The translations under genes were made by a program, and so were the position numbers. From Palsa-504 sp963847965 (GTDB lineage: Bacteria > Actinomycetota > Actinomycetes > Streptosporangiales > Streptosporangiaceae): DNA of 64,000 bases. Under the pieces are notes generated by a model. It saw only the letters and a list, made by a program, of their open reading frames with translations. It had not been told where the DNA came from and searched no databases. Where the stretch lies: assembly GCA_963847965.1 (NCBI GenBank), contig CAWKCG010000044.1:62001-126000 (forward strand), written 5' to 3'. Shown here one piece after another: positions 51,850-59,935 of the stretch (its first letter is position 1; the number at the start of each line of letters is the position of its first letter).

Positions 51850-52139
51850 ACGGCGGGCTGTGGCTTCGGATGATCTTGCCAGCGGGGCTGCGGGCTTGGC
51901 TGGTGCCGTCCGGGGTGTACGGTCAGCTGCCAGCCGAGTTGGTGCAGCAGGACGTGGTGGTGCCAGTGGCAGCCGCCCTTGAGATTGAACAGGCTGGTGG
52001 GGCCGCCGTCGGCGCGCTGGATGACATGGTGCGTTAGCACGCCGAGGCGGGCTGGTCGCAGCCGCCGGGGTACCCGCAGTCCTGGTCGCGCAGCGCGACC
52101 AGCCGCCGCAGGTGGACGGGGATGTCGTCGGTCTGGCCG
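51850..52139 (-). pseudogene. DUF222/HNH endonuclease gene A, C-terminal third
   Basis: It reads QTDDIPVHLRRLVALRDQDC, then GYPGGCDQPASAC, then a TAA and a one-base loss, and in the next frame HHVIQRADGGPTSLFNLKG and CHWHHHVLLHQLGW. These are the HNH motif of 13E12-type nucleases, nearly identical to gene B at 60.3-60.65 kb. The upstream (N-terminal) two thirds are cut off at 52139 by mobile element 1 and reappear at 55012. The internal stop shows it was already dead or decayed after. Confidence 0.8.
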
Positions 52140-52157
52140 TAGTTCGCGTTTTGTACC
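52140..52157 (+). repeat. left inverted end of element 1
   Basis: TAGTTCGCGTTTTGTACC; partner at 54994-55011. The flanking HNH codons stop at 52139. Confidence 0.8.
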
Positions 52158-52255
52158 CATTCCGGAGGACATGGACCGGCCGGGAAATCATCGTCACGAA
52201 GTGCGAAATCACGCTTCCGGGTGACGCTCCGCCTTGTCTCACTTGTTTGTCTCAT

Positions 52256-52362
52256 CGGCTGTGTTCGCGCGTGACGTGCAGACATGCGCGCGAGACGGTG
52301 AGACGAGACACCGGTGAGACGATCACTGACGGTGAGGCTCCTCGACGGTCACCGCGCGGGGG
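52256..52362. repeat. interspersed GC-rich repeat, copy in element 1
   Basis: The order of blocks is GTTCGCGCGTGACGTGCAGA, then GCGCGCGAGACGGTGAGACG, GTGAGACGATCACT and GAGGCTCCTCGACGGTCACC. The same order, roughly 75 percent identical by eye, occurs at 59829-59935. There it is the 3' end of the helix-turn-helix gene (59902) and its downstream region, so this copy is probably the leftover tail of a similar gene. Confidence 0.65.
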
Positions 52363-52605
52363 ATCCGTCACGGCCACTTCGGGTGATGCGCGCATGTGCC
52401 TGTGCGCGGCGTGTGTTCGCGTGTTGGTGCAGGCATGCGCGCGTGAGGGGTGCACGTGCACAATGTTCTGGTCACCTACTGTGATCGCCCGCCCGTCCGT
52501 TCGTCCGCTCGCGCGCGCCTGCGTGTAGGGCCGCGGACGCGGACGTGCGTACGAACAGACAGTCACGCATCGCGGTCTTGACGAGCGACGCTCCGTGCTC
52601 GTCCC

Positions 52606-52700
52606 GTTGTCCTGCGTTCGCGCGCTTACATGCAGACGCGCGCGAGGGACGGGATGGGACGATCGGCGGGGACGATCACTTATAGTGATTGCTTCTGTCA
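52606..52700. repeat. interspersed GC-rich repeat, second copy in element 1
   Basis: The blocks are GTTCGCGCGCTTACATGCAG, ACGCGCGCGAGG and GGGGACGATCACTTATAGTG. It matches 52256-52330 and 59829-59905 in order and spacing. The end ATCACT-TAT-AGTGAT is an inverted repeat. Confidence 0.6.
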
Positions 52701-52732
52701 TTTTGATCATGGTGGGTGATCGCGAACGTAAA

Positions 52733-52782
52733 CATGAACGGCGTGCGTGTGGCCCTGCGCGCAGGCGCGCGCGAGGTTCATG
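52733..52782. repeat. 50-bp hairpin-forming repeat
   Basis: CATGAAC (52733-52739) and GTTCATG (52776-52782) close a stem whose centre holds the perfect palindrome CCTGCGCGCAGG (52754-52765). It lies between the interspersed repeats and the broken SGNH gene. Confidence 0.55.
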
Positions 52783-52867
52783 CACGAGCTACCGGTCACT
52801 CACCGTCACTTCCAGCAGCCGTCCGACGCAATGACCAGGGCCCGGGAAGCTGTTTTCGACCTGCGCC

Positions 52868-53131
52868 GTGCTCGCGACCGTCCCCGACAACACCGTCCTG
52901 CTCGACCTGCCGTTGGCTGCCAGGTCGGGGGCCTGCTCGGCCGGGCCAGCCTGCTCTACGTGGTCCGGATCAACCGGACCATCCACGAGGTGGCCACGGC
53001 CCGGGGCCTGCCGGTGGTCCTGGTGTCCACGCACTTCCTGCCGCCCTGGAGGAAAGCTCGCCCTCGGCTGCTTCCACCCCAGTCAGGACGGGTACCGCGA
53101 CTGGATCCGCGCCCTGCTGGACGTCATCTGA
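52868..53131 (+). pseudogene. SGNH/GDSL hydrolase C-terminal remnant
   Basis: Pieces in two frames join into one protein: VLATVPDNTVLLDLPLAAR, then GLLGRASLLYVVRINRTIHE and GLPVVLVSTHFLPPWR, then back to KLALGCFHPSQDGYRDWIRA-LLDVI-stop. The FHPSQDGY block is the catalytic Asp/His motif region (D-x-x-H-P-S-x-x-G-Y) of SGNH esterases. Two compensating frameshifts and the missing nucleophile domain make it inactive. Confidence 0.65.
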
Positions 53132-53294
53132 GGGCGAGGGCGCCGAGCGCGGGCTCGGTGTGTGTGTCGCGGGGGCCGACGTCGCCGCGGCAGTGCGGGC
53201 AGACCAGGACCGGCTGGGTAACCTGGCCGCAGGCGTCGTGCACCAGGACGACCGGCGATCCCGCGGGTCCGCCTGCATGCTGCGTCAGCCGCCG

Positions 53295-53714
53295 TTAGCG
53301 GCCCAGTCTCGGCACTTCACCGGCGTGAGGGGAATCGGCCTGGTGGACGAACCCCCAGACACCCAAGCTGTTGGCCCGGCGGCTGTAGGTTCGGTCGCCG
53401 TATGCGACACGGACGACTGCGTCGGGGGTGACGCGGCCGACCGCACAGACGAGATCTCCCGTATCCCATGCGTCCACGGTTTCCAGCGTGTCCAGTGGCC
53501 CAAATCCCGAGCTCGTCTCACAACGCCAGCCGTCGCCCGCGTCATGCTGCCAGTATTCGAGCTCGAGCTCGACTCCGTCGCCGTTCCCGTCGACCAGGAC
53601 CAGTGCATGTACGCCGCTTTGCTCGATAAGGACTACGCGAGCGAAACGCGGATCCCATCCGCCGAAGCGAACTATCACATCCTCTGAAAGGGGAAGATCC
53701 GTTACCTCACCCAT
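53295..53714 (-). CDS. hypothetical acidic protein, cargo of element 1
   Basis: 139 residues from ATG with GGGAGGACC upstream. It has a beta-rich, immunity-protein-like look: FGGWDPRFARVVLIEQSGVH, ALVLVDGNGDGVELELEYWQ, DGWRCETSSGFGPLDTLETV. It has no transmembrane helix and no catalytic motif. The sequence is acidic and compact with no low-complexity tail, unlike the noise frames around it. The family is not recognised. Confidence 0.65.
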   Translation of the reverse strand: MGEVTDLPLSEDVIVRFGGWDPRFARVVLIEQSGVHALVLVDGNGDGVELELEYWQHDAGDGWRCETSSGFGPLDTLETVDAWDTGDLVCAVGRVTPDAVVRVAYGDRTYSRRANSLGVWGFVHQADSPHAGEVPRLGR

Positions 53715-53766
53715 TTTGCTCGGTCCTCCCGATGTACAGCCGCTGCGGCCGGCCCCCACTACACTC

Positions 53767-54369
53767 TCAGGTCCGGCATGCATTCGGGGCATTGAAAAAT
53801 GTCCCGTCCGGACCTACAACCTCGGCCCGGACGTGAAATACCTTGTTCGGGGGAACGCTGAGGCTGCCGTGTGGAATGTATCCTATGGTCACCGTTCTGT
53901 AGAAGCCCGAGGTCGTCTTCTTGCCACTGAGGTACGTGCTGACGTTCCACTTTCCTATAGAGTATGTGAGAGGGGTCATCACAATCCCCCACTGGAGCTT
54001 ATGGTTTCTCTCTTGTACTGCGAGGAACCCTGAGTTACCCACGTACTCGATGCGAGAGCAACTGGGTAGTAGTGCCTTCGCTGACGTATCCGCCAACGTG
54101 CCCGGGACTACGCTGTTGCTTGTACGAACCATACCATCGGGCCAGACGATTACGTCACGCGAACTGCTGACTACGGACGCTGAGGCGGCCTGTGATCCAG
54201 TCATCCAGATAACAGATAGCGCGGTAATGATGGCTGCTCCGATGACGATCCGAAGTCTAAGGAATCTTTGGGTGTCCCCTGACCAAGAGGGTGCGTGCGG
54301 CACGGTTCGCCCGGGTCGCAAACGGCGTCCGCCGAGGGTAAGCCGAACCTTCTTCACTGTTGTCTGCAT
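53767..54369 (-). CDS. hypothetical exported or membrane-anchored protein, cargo of element 1
   Basis: 200 residues. A basic N-terminus (MQTTVKKVRLTLGGRRLRPG) is followed by one hydrophobic helix IVIGAAIITALSVIWMTG and an Ala-x-Ala cleavage-like site. The outer part is beta-rich, with Tyr and Thr (EYVGNSGFLAVQERNHKLQW, TYSIGKWNVSTYLSGKKTTS). The region is clearly lower in G+C than its surroundings, a sign of transfer. It is on the same strand as, and 53 bp upstream of, the acidic hypothetical gene. Unknown family. Confidence 0.65.
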   Translation of the reverse strand: MQTTVKKVRLTLGGRRLRPGRTVPHAPSWSGDTQRFLRLRIVIGAAIITALSVIWMTGSQAASASVVSSSRDVIVWPDGMVRTSNSVVPGTLADTSAKALLPSCSRIEYVGNSGFLAVQERNHKLQWGIVMTPLTYSIGKWNVSTYLSGKKTTSGFYRTVTIGYIPHGSLSVPPNKVFHVRAEVVGPDGTFFNAPNACRT

Positions 54370-54993
54370 TGTCGAGTCTCCTTGCCCTGGCGGACAGTAT
54401 TCTTCCCGCCGCAGAACGTGAACGGGTCACTAACGGTTCGCCGGCCAGACCTTACGCATCTGTTACGTCCTGGCGTGAGATCGCTGGCACGCCTGCCGGC
54501 CCGGGCGGGCGTGGGCGTGATCCGCCGTCACCCTCCCGGAGCCGGAACCGCGGGGGTGACTTCCGTGAGCTTGCCTGCTGGTCAGGTTGCGCGGATGGGT
54601 GGGCTACCAGCCCAGATTCATGTCCGGCGTGGACCGGGCACAGGGGATTGGCCGCCCCGCGGGTCGTCCCGGCTCGCCAATTCGTGGGCCGCCTAGCCTA
54701 CGGATTCAGGAAACCGGCCAGCCAGCGCAGGCATATCCGGATCGCATGCACTCGCCGAACCCGGCGCCAGTCACATACCGCCACCACCAGGGGAACACGC
54801 TTGGTAACCGAACCGAAACGCAAGCGCGGTTTAACTTCGAAGAGCCGGAAATTGATTGAGCGCAGATCGTTCCTGCGCCAGGCATGCAGCATGCGCGCAC
54901 GTCACACCACGTGCGTGCAGGCGCGCTCCCGCGCGCGGGGGATGAGACAACTTTCCGTGACCGGATTCGGCCGCGGACGTAACCCAGGTCATA
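54370..54993. other. right part of element 1, nothing recognised
   Basis: About 620 bp with mixed composition and no convincing gene. It contains another GC-palindrome patch near 54885-54945 (GCATGCAGCATGCGCGCACG and following). Its left end must hold the promoter of the exported-protein gene. Confidence 0.4.
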
Positions 54994-55011
54994 GGTACAA
55001 AATGCGAACTA
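54994..55011 (-). repeat. right inverted end of element 1
   Basis: GGTACAAAATGCGAACTA, the inverse of 52140-52157 with one change (G/A). The HNH gene resumes at 55012. Confidence 0.8.
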
Positions 55012-55648
55012 GGGCTGCCCGACGTCCAGCGGCAGGGAGGGTCCGTTCAGGCCTTTACCGGGCAGGTTCCGGCGCAGGAACGCGGCGATGCCGGTGGGGC
55101 CGGAGACGATCTGGATGACGGCGGCCAGGATCTGGTGCTCGAGCATGGCCGGCACCGGCGCGGCCGTCCCGGCGGGCTGCGCGGTCTTCCCGGCGGCGTC
55201 CTGGCCCGGCCGGCCCCGCTCCGGTACGGGGTCCCGTCCTGCGGGGTGCCTACGTTACTGCCGGGGTCCCTGCCGTCCGGGGTGCCCGCGGTGCCGCCGG
55301 CGTCCCCGCGGGCGTGGCCGCGGATCCGGTCGTCCTGTGCGCACAAGGTAAGGAGGTGCGCGCTGGCGCCCGGGTCCAGGTCGGCGGTCACCACCGGGAT
55401 GATCATCGCGTCGTGCGCGACCGCCCGGTCCGCGTCGCCGTCCAGCCAGGCGCCGCCGTCGCTCGGCCCGGCCGAGGCGCCGGCCCGCTGGGCCGCCCAC
55501 CCGGGCCGGGTACTCGGTGATCCACCGGTCCTGCAGCGCCGAGTCCTTATCCAGCGCGCACCGGTCGGGGAACCCGATACGGACCAGCGCCTTGGTCGGC
55601 TGCCCGGCCCGCTGCGGCAGCAGGTCAGAGGCCAGCAGCCGACGCATG
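55012..55648 (-). pseudogene. DUF222/HNH gene A, middle part
   Basis: On the minus strand: MRRLLASDLLPQRAGQPTKA, then RIGFPDRCALDKDSALQDRW, then in another frame GGAWLDGDADRAVAHDAMII and DPGASAHLLTLCAQDDRIRG, then MLEHQILAAVIQIVSGP and NLPGKGLNGPSLPLDVGQ. It parallels gene B (60.65-61.27 kb) almost codon for codon, with at least two frameshifts. It is cut on the left by element 1 at Gly-Gln and on the right by element 2 at Met-Arg. Confidence 0.8.
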
Positions 55649-55650
55649 CG

Positions 55651-55675
55651 TTGGCTGTAAAAATGCATCGTGATT
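55651..55675 (+). repeat. left inverted end (attachment-site arm) of element 2
   Basis: It starts TTGGCTGTAAAAATGCATCG and continues TGATT. The partner 60118-60142 reads the same on the minus strand except for two bases (TTCGCTATAAAA). Confidence 0.8.
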
Positions 55676-55680
55676 GAGTC

Positions 55681-56915
55681 ATGGACGACACGCAGGCAGA
55701 CCGGGCGGAAGCCCAGCTCAGGGCGGGCGTATATGCCCGGCTGAGCGAGACCTACGACGCGGCCGAATCGGTGCCGACCCAGCTGGAGCGCGGCACCGGA
55801 CATGCCCGGCGGCGCGGCTGGCAGGTCGCGGCCCTCTTCAAAGATGACGGGGTATTTCGCCTTCACCGAGATTACCCGGGACGGCTTCACGGAGCTGATC
55901 GCGGCGATCCAGGCAGGCCAGGTCGACGTGGTAGCCCAACCCCAAGAAGCGGCACATCGTGCGGGAGGACATCAACCCGGTCCAAGCGGCGGCGATCCGG
56001 GAGGCCGCGCGGCGGCTGCTGGAAGACGGCGACAGCGTCACCTCGATCCTGCGGGACTGGACCGGGCGCGGCATCAACCCGGTAGCGGCCCAGCAGTGGT
56101 GGCCGTCCACGCTGGTCGGCACGCCGAAATCACCGCGGCTGGCCGGGCTGCTGGCATGGCAGGGCCAGACATATCCAACGACGGACTGGCCCGCGATCGA
56201 CCTGGATACCCACGAGCGGCTGGTGAAGTTGCTGGGTGACCCGGCCCGCCGCAAGTACGTCATGAACGTTCCGGCGCACCTGCTGTCCGGTATCGCCAAG
56301 TGCCCAAGTGCGGCAGCGGCTTGCACTATCGGCGGTTCGCACAGCACCGCGCCGATTCCTACGCGTGCGTGAAAAGCCTGACCGGCTGCGGCGGGGTCGC
56401 GATCAAGGCCGGCCTGCTGGACGAATACGTGACCGGCGCGGTCCTGAATGCGCTGGAATCTCCGCGCATGCAAGAAGCGCTGCGGCAAGGCGGGGACGCC
56501 AGCAGTTCCGCGCCGGGCGGAACTGCTGGCGGAGATCAAGGCCGCGCAGGACAGACGCGAGGAAGCGCGCCGCGACTATTCCGACGGAACGATCGACCGG
56601 GCCGACTGGCTCGATATCCGCCAGCGCACCGAAGACAAGGTGACCAGGGCCCGGCGTGAATACGACCGACTGGCCGGGTCCGGCACGGTCATGAGCGATA
56701 TTCCCCCGGCCGAGCAAGTCCGCGATGCGTGGGAAGCGTGGAGCACCGACCGCAAGCGCTCAGCTATTCGTGCGGTGTTGCACCAGATCATCATCCAGCC
56801 CATGCCTCCTGGTAACGCCTGCAATCCATGTGGCGCCCTCAAGGACCAGGCAAAGCACCGCGAGCGCGAGATGGCGATCCTGCGGCAGCGCATTGAATTC
56901 GACTGGCGTGTCTAA
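55681..56915 (+). pseudogene. large serine recombinase (resolvase/integrase family), decayed
   Basis: The N-terminal catalytic motif AGVYARLSETYDAAESVPTQ (Y-x-R-x-S) is clear from ATG 55681. The fragment runs to LIAAIQAGQVDVV and then loses the Arg-rich second half of the catalytic domain. The recombinase domain resumes at HIVREDINPVQAAAIREAAR, with SVTSILRDWTGRGINPVAAQ. The zinc ribbon is spread over two frames (CGSGLHYRRFAQHRADSYAC, SLTGCGG). The coiled coil and end are LAEIKAAQDRREEARRDYSD and RSAIRAVLHQIIIQPMPPGN. An internal deletion and at least three frameshifts make it inactive. It should have inserted element 2. Confidence 0.8.
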
Positions 56916-57112
56916 CCGTCAAGGCCGTCTGTGACCGCAGGCCAACCGCTGGCGGTCAAGACGATCAGCTGCACGTACAGGCGAAGACGATCTTGACTGT
57001 GATCTTCCATCGGTTCACTGAGGCGCCGGTCGAAAGGATGGCCAGGACCGCACTCGCTCTTCCAGCTGCAATCGGTCAGCACGCTGTACGGGTAGCGGCG
57101 CGGCAGGCACCG

Positions 57113-57637
57113 TCAACCATTCTGGACGACGATCGTCCAGTCGCACGGGGAGTTGACCTGAAGGAAGTAGTTTCCGGGCGTATCCTGCGGGTTCACCGTG
57201 ACGGTCGCCGAATCGCTGGTGCCGGATTCGTTGGCGATGCCCTCATCATCGGAACCCGGATTGTCCGGGCTGCCGCTGATCATCTCGGCGACGAACCCCG
57301 AACCGCCGGTCGAGGAGCAATCATAGCTGTAGGACACATTCAGGGTGCTGTCGTTGACCATGAATGGCACGCTGGTGGCGCTGCCGTACGCGGAGGCCTG
57401 GACCGGCACGCTCAGCCCGTTACTGCCCCCGCCGGGCCCCGTGCCAGATGCGAGGTTAAGTTTGGCGGAAGTCGTGTCGGTCCCAGTTGCCGTTGGAGAG
57501 GCCGGACCGCTCGACGGAGCATTCGAGCTACTGGAACTCGTCGACGTACAGCCGACCACGACGGCACCGACAATCACCATGAAGCAGAGGTGGCACAGGC
57601 CTTGCCTCACCAACAACATTAGTCTCGGACCGTTCAT
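57113..57637 (-). CDS. putative lipoprotein, cargo of element 2
   Basis: 174 residues from MNGPRLMLLVRQGLCHLCFM, with lipobox VVGC then a Ser-run (STSSSSSNAPSSGPAS). The mature part is small and beta-rich, with a possible disulphide pair: VNDSTLNVSYSYDCSSTGGS and FLQVNSPCDWTIVVQNG. The latter resembles the tail of small secreted ligand-binding domains. Acidic stretch SPDNPGSDDEGIANES. Unknown function. Confidence 0.65.
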   Translation of the reverse strand: MNGPRLMLLVRQGLCHLCFMVIVGAVVVGCTSTSSSSSNAPSSGPASPTATGTDTTSAKLNLASGTGPGGGSNGLSVPVQASAYGSATSVPFMVNDSTLNVSYSYDCSSTGGSGFVAEMISGSPDNPGSDDEGIANESGTSDSATVTVNPQDTPGNYFLQVNSPCDWTIVVQNG

Positions 57638-58074
57638 GATAAATCCTATCCGGCAAGGCGTGCGCGAACTCACCTGAAACTGGATGCCAGCTAGCCTCGA
57701 CGCAGTATGTAGGTGGTATTATGCTCGCCGGTTCGGCACATGTCTAGCCCGAACTTACGTTGCTGTTGCACGTCGATCAGGGCGCTGGCCTGCGGCTTCA
57801 TCGCCCTCCTGGCACCGTCTTCTGGCTACATCGCCTGATCAGCGCAAACGTCTACGATGCCTCGTGATCATATCCGCATGACGTGTCGGTTTTTCTGTAC
57901 AGAAAAGAACCAGTCGCCGACGGTGTTTCAGCAGCTCAGAGCACAGTTTCGGGCTTCGGGCCGACATAAGTTCGGTCTAGCGGACGCATCACTCTGGGAA
58001 GCCCAAGTATCCAGACCACTTCAACCCCAGGATGCCGACGAGATGCCTGCTCGTGCCGGTTACCGCTTTCCGTT
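57638..58074. other. intergenic region inside element 2
   Basis: About 430 bp between two minus-strand genes, lower in G+C than the chromosome. No gene, repeat or RNA is recognised. It must contain the lipoprotein promoter at its left edge. Confidence 0.4.
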
Positions 58075-59064
58075 TCATCCGCAACCATAACAGGTCGCGC
58101 CCTCAGCTTGAGGGTTAAATCCTGGCGGCCACTGCGTAGGCTTTTCGATTACAAGGCTGCCCTGAGGATTGTACACGTATTCTGGTTTCGCATTGTATAG
58201 GGCCCGCTTGAGGTCGACGCCGGACAGGTTGGCCCCGGTCAGGTCAGCGCCGGTCAGGTCGGCCCCGGCCAGGTCGGCGCCGACAAGAGTGGCTCCGGCA
58301 AAGTTTGCGCCGACTGGAAGGCTGTCCTTGAGGTCGGCATGGCTCAGGTTCGCGGTTGTCAGGTTCGCTTCATAGAGATAGGAGCCGCTCAGATCGGCAT
58401 TCATTAGCGATGTATGGTTAATGAATTGCGCGCTGTTCAGGAAAATCTGGAACAGCGCGATCCCGTCTAGATCTGCCTTGTTGAAAACCGCCCCGGTAAG
58501 ATCAGCGCCGTGTATGTTGACTATTGGCTGCGGCCCTACTAGGAGGCCTGCCTCCCACAGGTAGCGTATCAGGGTTGCTTTACGGGCTCCGTCCAGGTCG
58601 CGTACTGCCGTGAGCGTCCGGGCAACCGCAATAGCGCGAACCGGAGCACCTGGTGCGGACTTCGGCAAGTTGTACTGAAGTACAAGTACCGACATATCGT
58701 CAAGATACTCGCTGAGAGTCGCCTGGCGCTGTTGATCCAGCGCCGCCGCCGCATTGATCCGCTGCTGTTCCAGCGTCGCAGCCGCATTAGTCTTCTGCTG
58801 CTCGCTAAACTGATGAATACTCACGAATAGAGCGATGAGCGGAACGATGATGGCCAATGCCCCGGCCGCCTGGATGATTACCGTGGCCTTGTCCCAGCCT
58901 GATTTGGGTGGCGCTTGCGCGGAGCTGGCCTGTAGACGCTCAAGTACAGCCGCGGTGCTGATGCGCAGCTGCTTGAGCTCGTGTGCGGCTTCTGCCCAGC
59001 CATGCTCTTTCTCCCGGCCTACGTCCGCGGCCGGGGCCCTTGGCTTGCGGAGAAACCAGGACAT
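58075..59064 (-). CDS. membrane-anchored pentapeptide-repeat protein, cargo of element 2
   Basis: 329 residues. The cytoplasmic N-terminus (1-55, with helix EKEHGWAEAAHELKQLRIST) is followed by one transmembrane helix VIIQAAGALAIIVPLIALFV. A coiled coil has an internal duplication: NAAATLEQQRINAAAALDQQ. From about 195 to 290 there is a pentapeptide-repeat helix, A(D/N)LxX: ADLTGAVFNKADLDGIALFQ, ADLAGADLTGADLTGANLSG. It resembles cyanobacterial/actinobacterial membrane pentapeptide proteins of unknown role; some soluble relatives mimic DNA and shield gyrase. It ends with GATCYGCG (C-x-x-C). Confidence 0.85.
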   Translation of the reverse strand: MSWFLRKPRAPAADVGREKEHGWAEAAHELKQLRISTAAVLERLQASSAQAPPKSGWDKATVIIQAAGALAIIVPLIALFVSIHQFSEQQKTNAAATLEQQRINAAAALDQQRQATLSEYLDDMSVLVLQYNLPKSAPGAPVRAIAVARTLTAVRDLDGARKATLIRYLWEAGLLVGPQPIVNIHGADLTGAVFNKADLDGIALFQIFLNSAQFINHTSLMNADLSGSYLYEANLTTANLSHADLKDSLPVGANFAGATLVGADLAGADLTGADLTGANLSGVDLKRALYNAKPEYVYNPQGSLVIEKPTQWPPGFNPQAEGATCYGCG

Positions 59065-59328
59065 GCTCTATACCCTAGCGGAGCCGACGATGCGCGACCT
59101 TCGAAGCGGTAGTGAGGAACCACGGCGGTTAGTTCGGGCCAAAAGGAGCTTCCGGCGTAGGCGCGGCGGCTAGATCACACTGTTGACTTGTCAGTCAAGC
59201 TGCTAGGGCCAACGGAGCCGGCGCAGCAGTAAAGTGCAGCAACCAGGCCGACTTACATCGGACCTTCACCGACCCGATATTCCTATCTGACCTCCCCCAG
59301 CGACCTTCATCGACCTCCATGCCATTAA

Positions 59329-59373
59329 CTACGGATCAGAAGGCTGGGGGTTCGAGTCCCTCCCGAGCGCGCC
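59329..59373 (+). other. 3' half of a tRNA-Arg(ACG), an integration-site remnant
   Basis: It starts in the anticodon loop (CTACGGATCAGAAGG, anticodon ACG), then a variable loop, then the T-arm GGGGGTTCGAGTCCCTC and the 3' acceptor strand CCGAGCG. The 5' half is not there: the bases before CTACGG (CCATTAA) do not complete the anticodon stem (TCTGA expected). Tyrosine integrases of actinomycete elements recombine inside exactly this part of tRNA genes and leave such a copy at the far end. No CCA or full acceptor stem is present. Confidence 0.7.
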
Positions 59374-59594
59374 CAGCTCAGCGGCCAATTGCGATCTTGC
59401 AACTGGTCCCTCACGACCGTCAGTGTCCGAGCTTCCTGAGCGCTCCACGGGTAGCCGTCGAGGGCACTTCGGTGCAGATCTCCATCGTGATCGCGACCCG
59501 GCTTGTACCGAAGGATCTGCATCGCATGCGGCTGTGTTCCTTCCATGGCGTCTGCAGCTTTCCTTTGCTGGGACGGCGCGCGTTGGCCGCAATA

Positions 59595-59760
59595 TCGCGG
59601 CGAGCAGAGCGACGGTTGCCGGGTCTTCGATCCGTTCCGGTAGTCCTTGCCGTGTTCGGGAGCGGCGCGCGTCGTCGGCGCCGGCCTTGCGGATGGCGGC
59701 GCGTTCCTCGGCGCTCATCGCTGCGGCGGCGGCCGCTGGTGCTCGCTGCCGGGTGCTGGC
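59595..59760 (-). CDS. small hypothetical protein of integrative-element type
   Basis: Inside an open frame is a clear gene-like core: MSAEERAAIRKAGADDARRS, then RTRQGLPERIEDPATVALLA. It resembles small proteins ending R-Q-G-L-P-x-x-I-x-D-x-x-x-L that accompany the replication/integration module of actinomycete integrative elements. The extent is uncertain because the frame continues to 59329 through the tRNA fragment without a family signal. Confidence 0.4.
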
Positions 59761-59828
59761 GTGCGCTTGGGGCGGCGGGTCATCGCGCTCGCGTGTGACG
59801 GTGCGTGGTTGTCTCAGCGTTTTTCTCA

Positions 59829-59935
59829 GCGGGCGTGTACGCGCGTTTACGTGCAGACGCGCGCGCGAGGCGTGAGATGAGACGACCCGTGAGACGATCA
59901 CTTACCGTGGCGGCTCCTCGGTGGTGACCGAGCGC
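59829..59935. repeat. interspersed GC-rich repeat, copy in element 2
   Basis: The blocks are ACGCGCGTTTACGTGCAGAC, GCGCGCGCGAGGCGTGAGAT, GTGAGACGATCACTTACCGT and GGCTCCTCGGTGGTGACC. It overlaps the end of the HTH gene. It is the same block order as 52256-52362 and, in part, 52606-52700. Confidence 0.65.

Larger units (their letters stand above)
52140..55011. mobile_element. element 1: 2.87-kb insertion in DUF222/HNH gene A
   Basis: The ends are inverted repeats TAGTTCGCGTTTTGTACC (52140-52157) and GGTACAAAATGCGAACTA (54994-55011), one mismatch in 18. The HNH reading frame to the left ends and to the right resumes at the same codons (Gly-Gln), as shown by gene B at about 60.64 kb, which has no insertion. 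The flanks carry an imperfect direct repeat, GGTCTGGCCG and GGGCTGCCCG (8 of 10). Inside are GC-rich repeats, a dead SGNH hydrolase and two minus-strand hypothetical genes. No transposase or recombinase is recognised. Confidence 0.75.

Noticed and set aside
52252..52785. Minus-strand frame repeating RARLHVxARTR-like units
   Set aside because: The apparent protein repeat comes from the GC-palindromic DNA repeats; no start site or known fold.
54700..54720. CTACGGATTCAGGA, similar to the tRNA-Arg anticodon arm at 59329
   Set aside because: Only the first eight bases match and no T-arm follows, so it is treated as chance.
54360..55118. Plus-strand open frame of 252 codons in element 1
   Set aside because: No start site of quality, Arg/Pro noise composition, and it crosses the element boundary.
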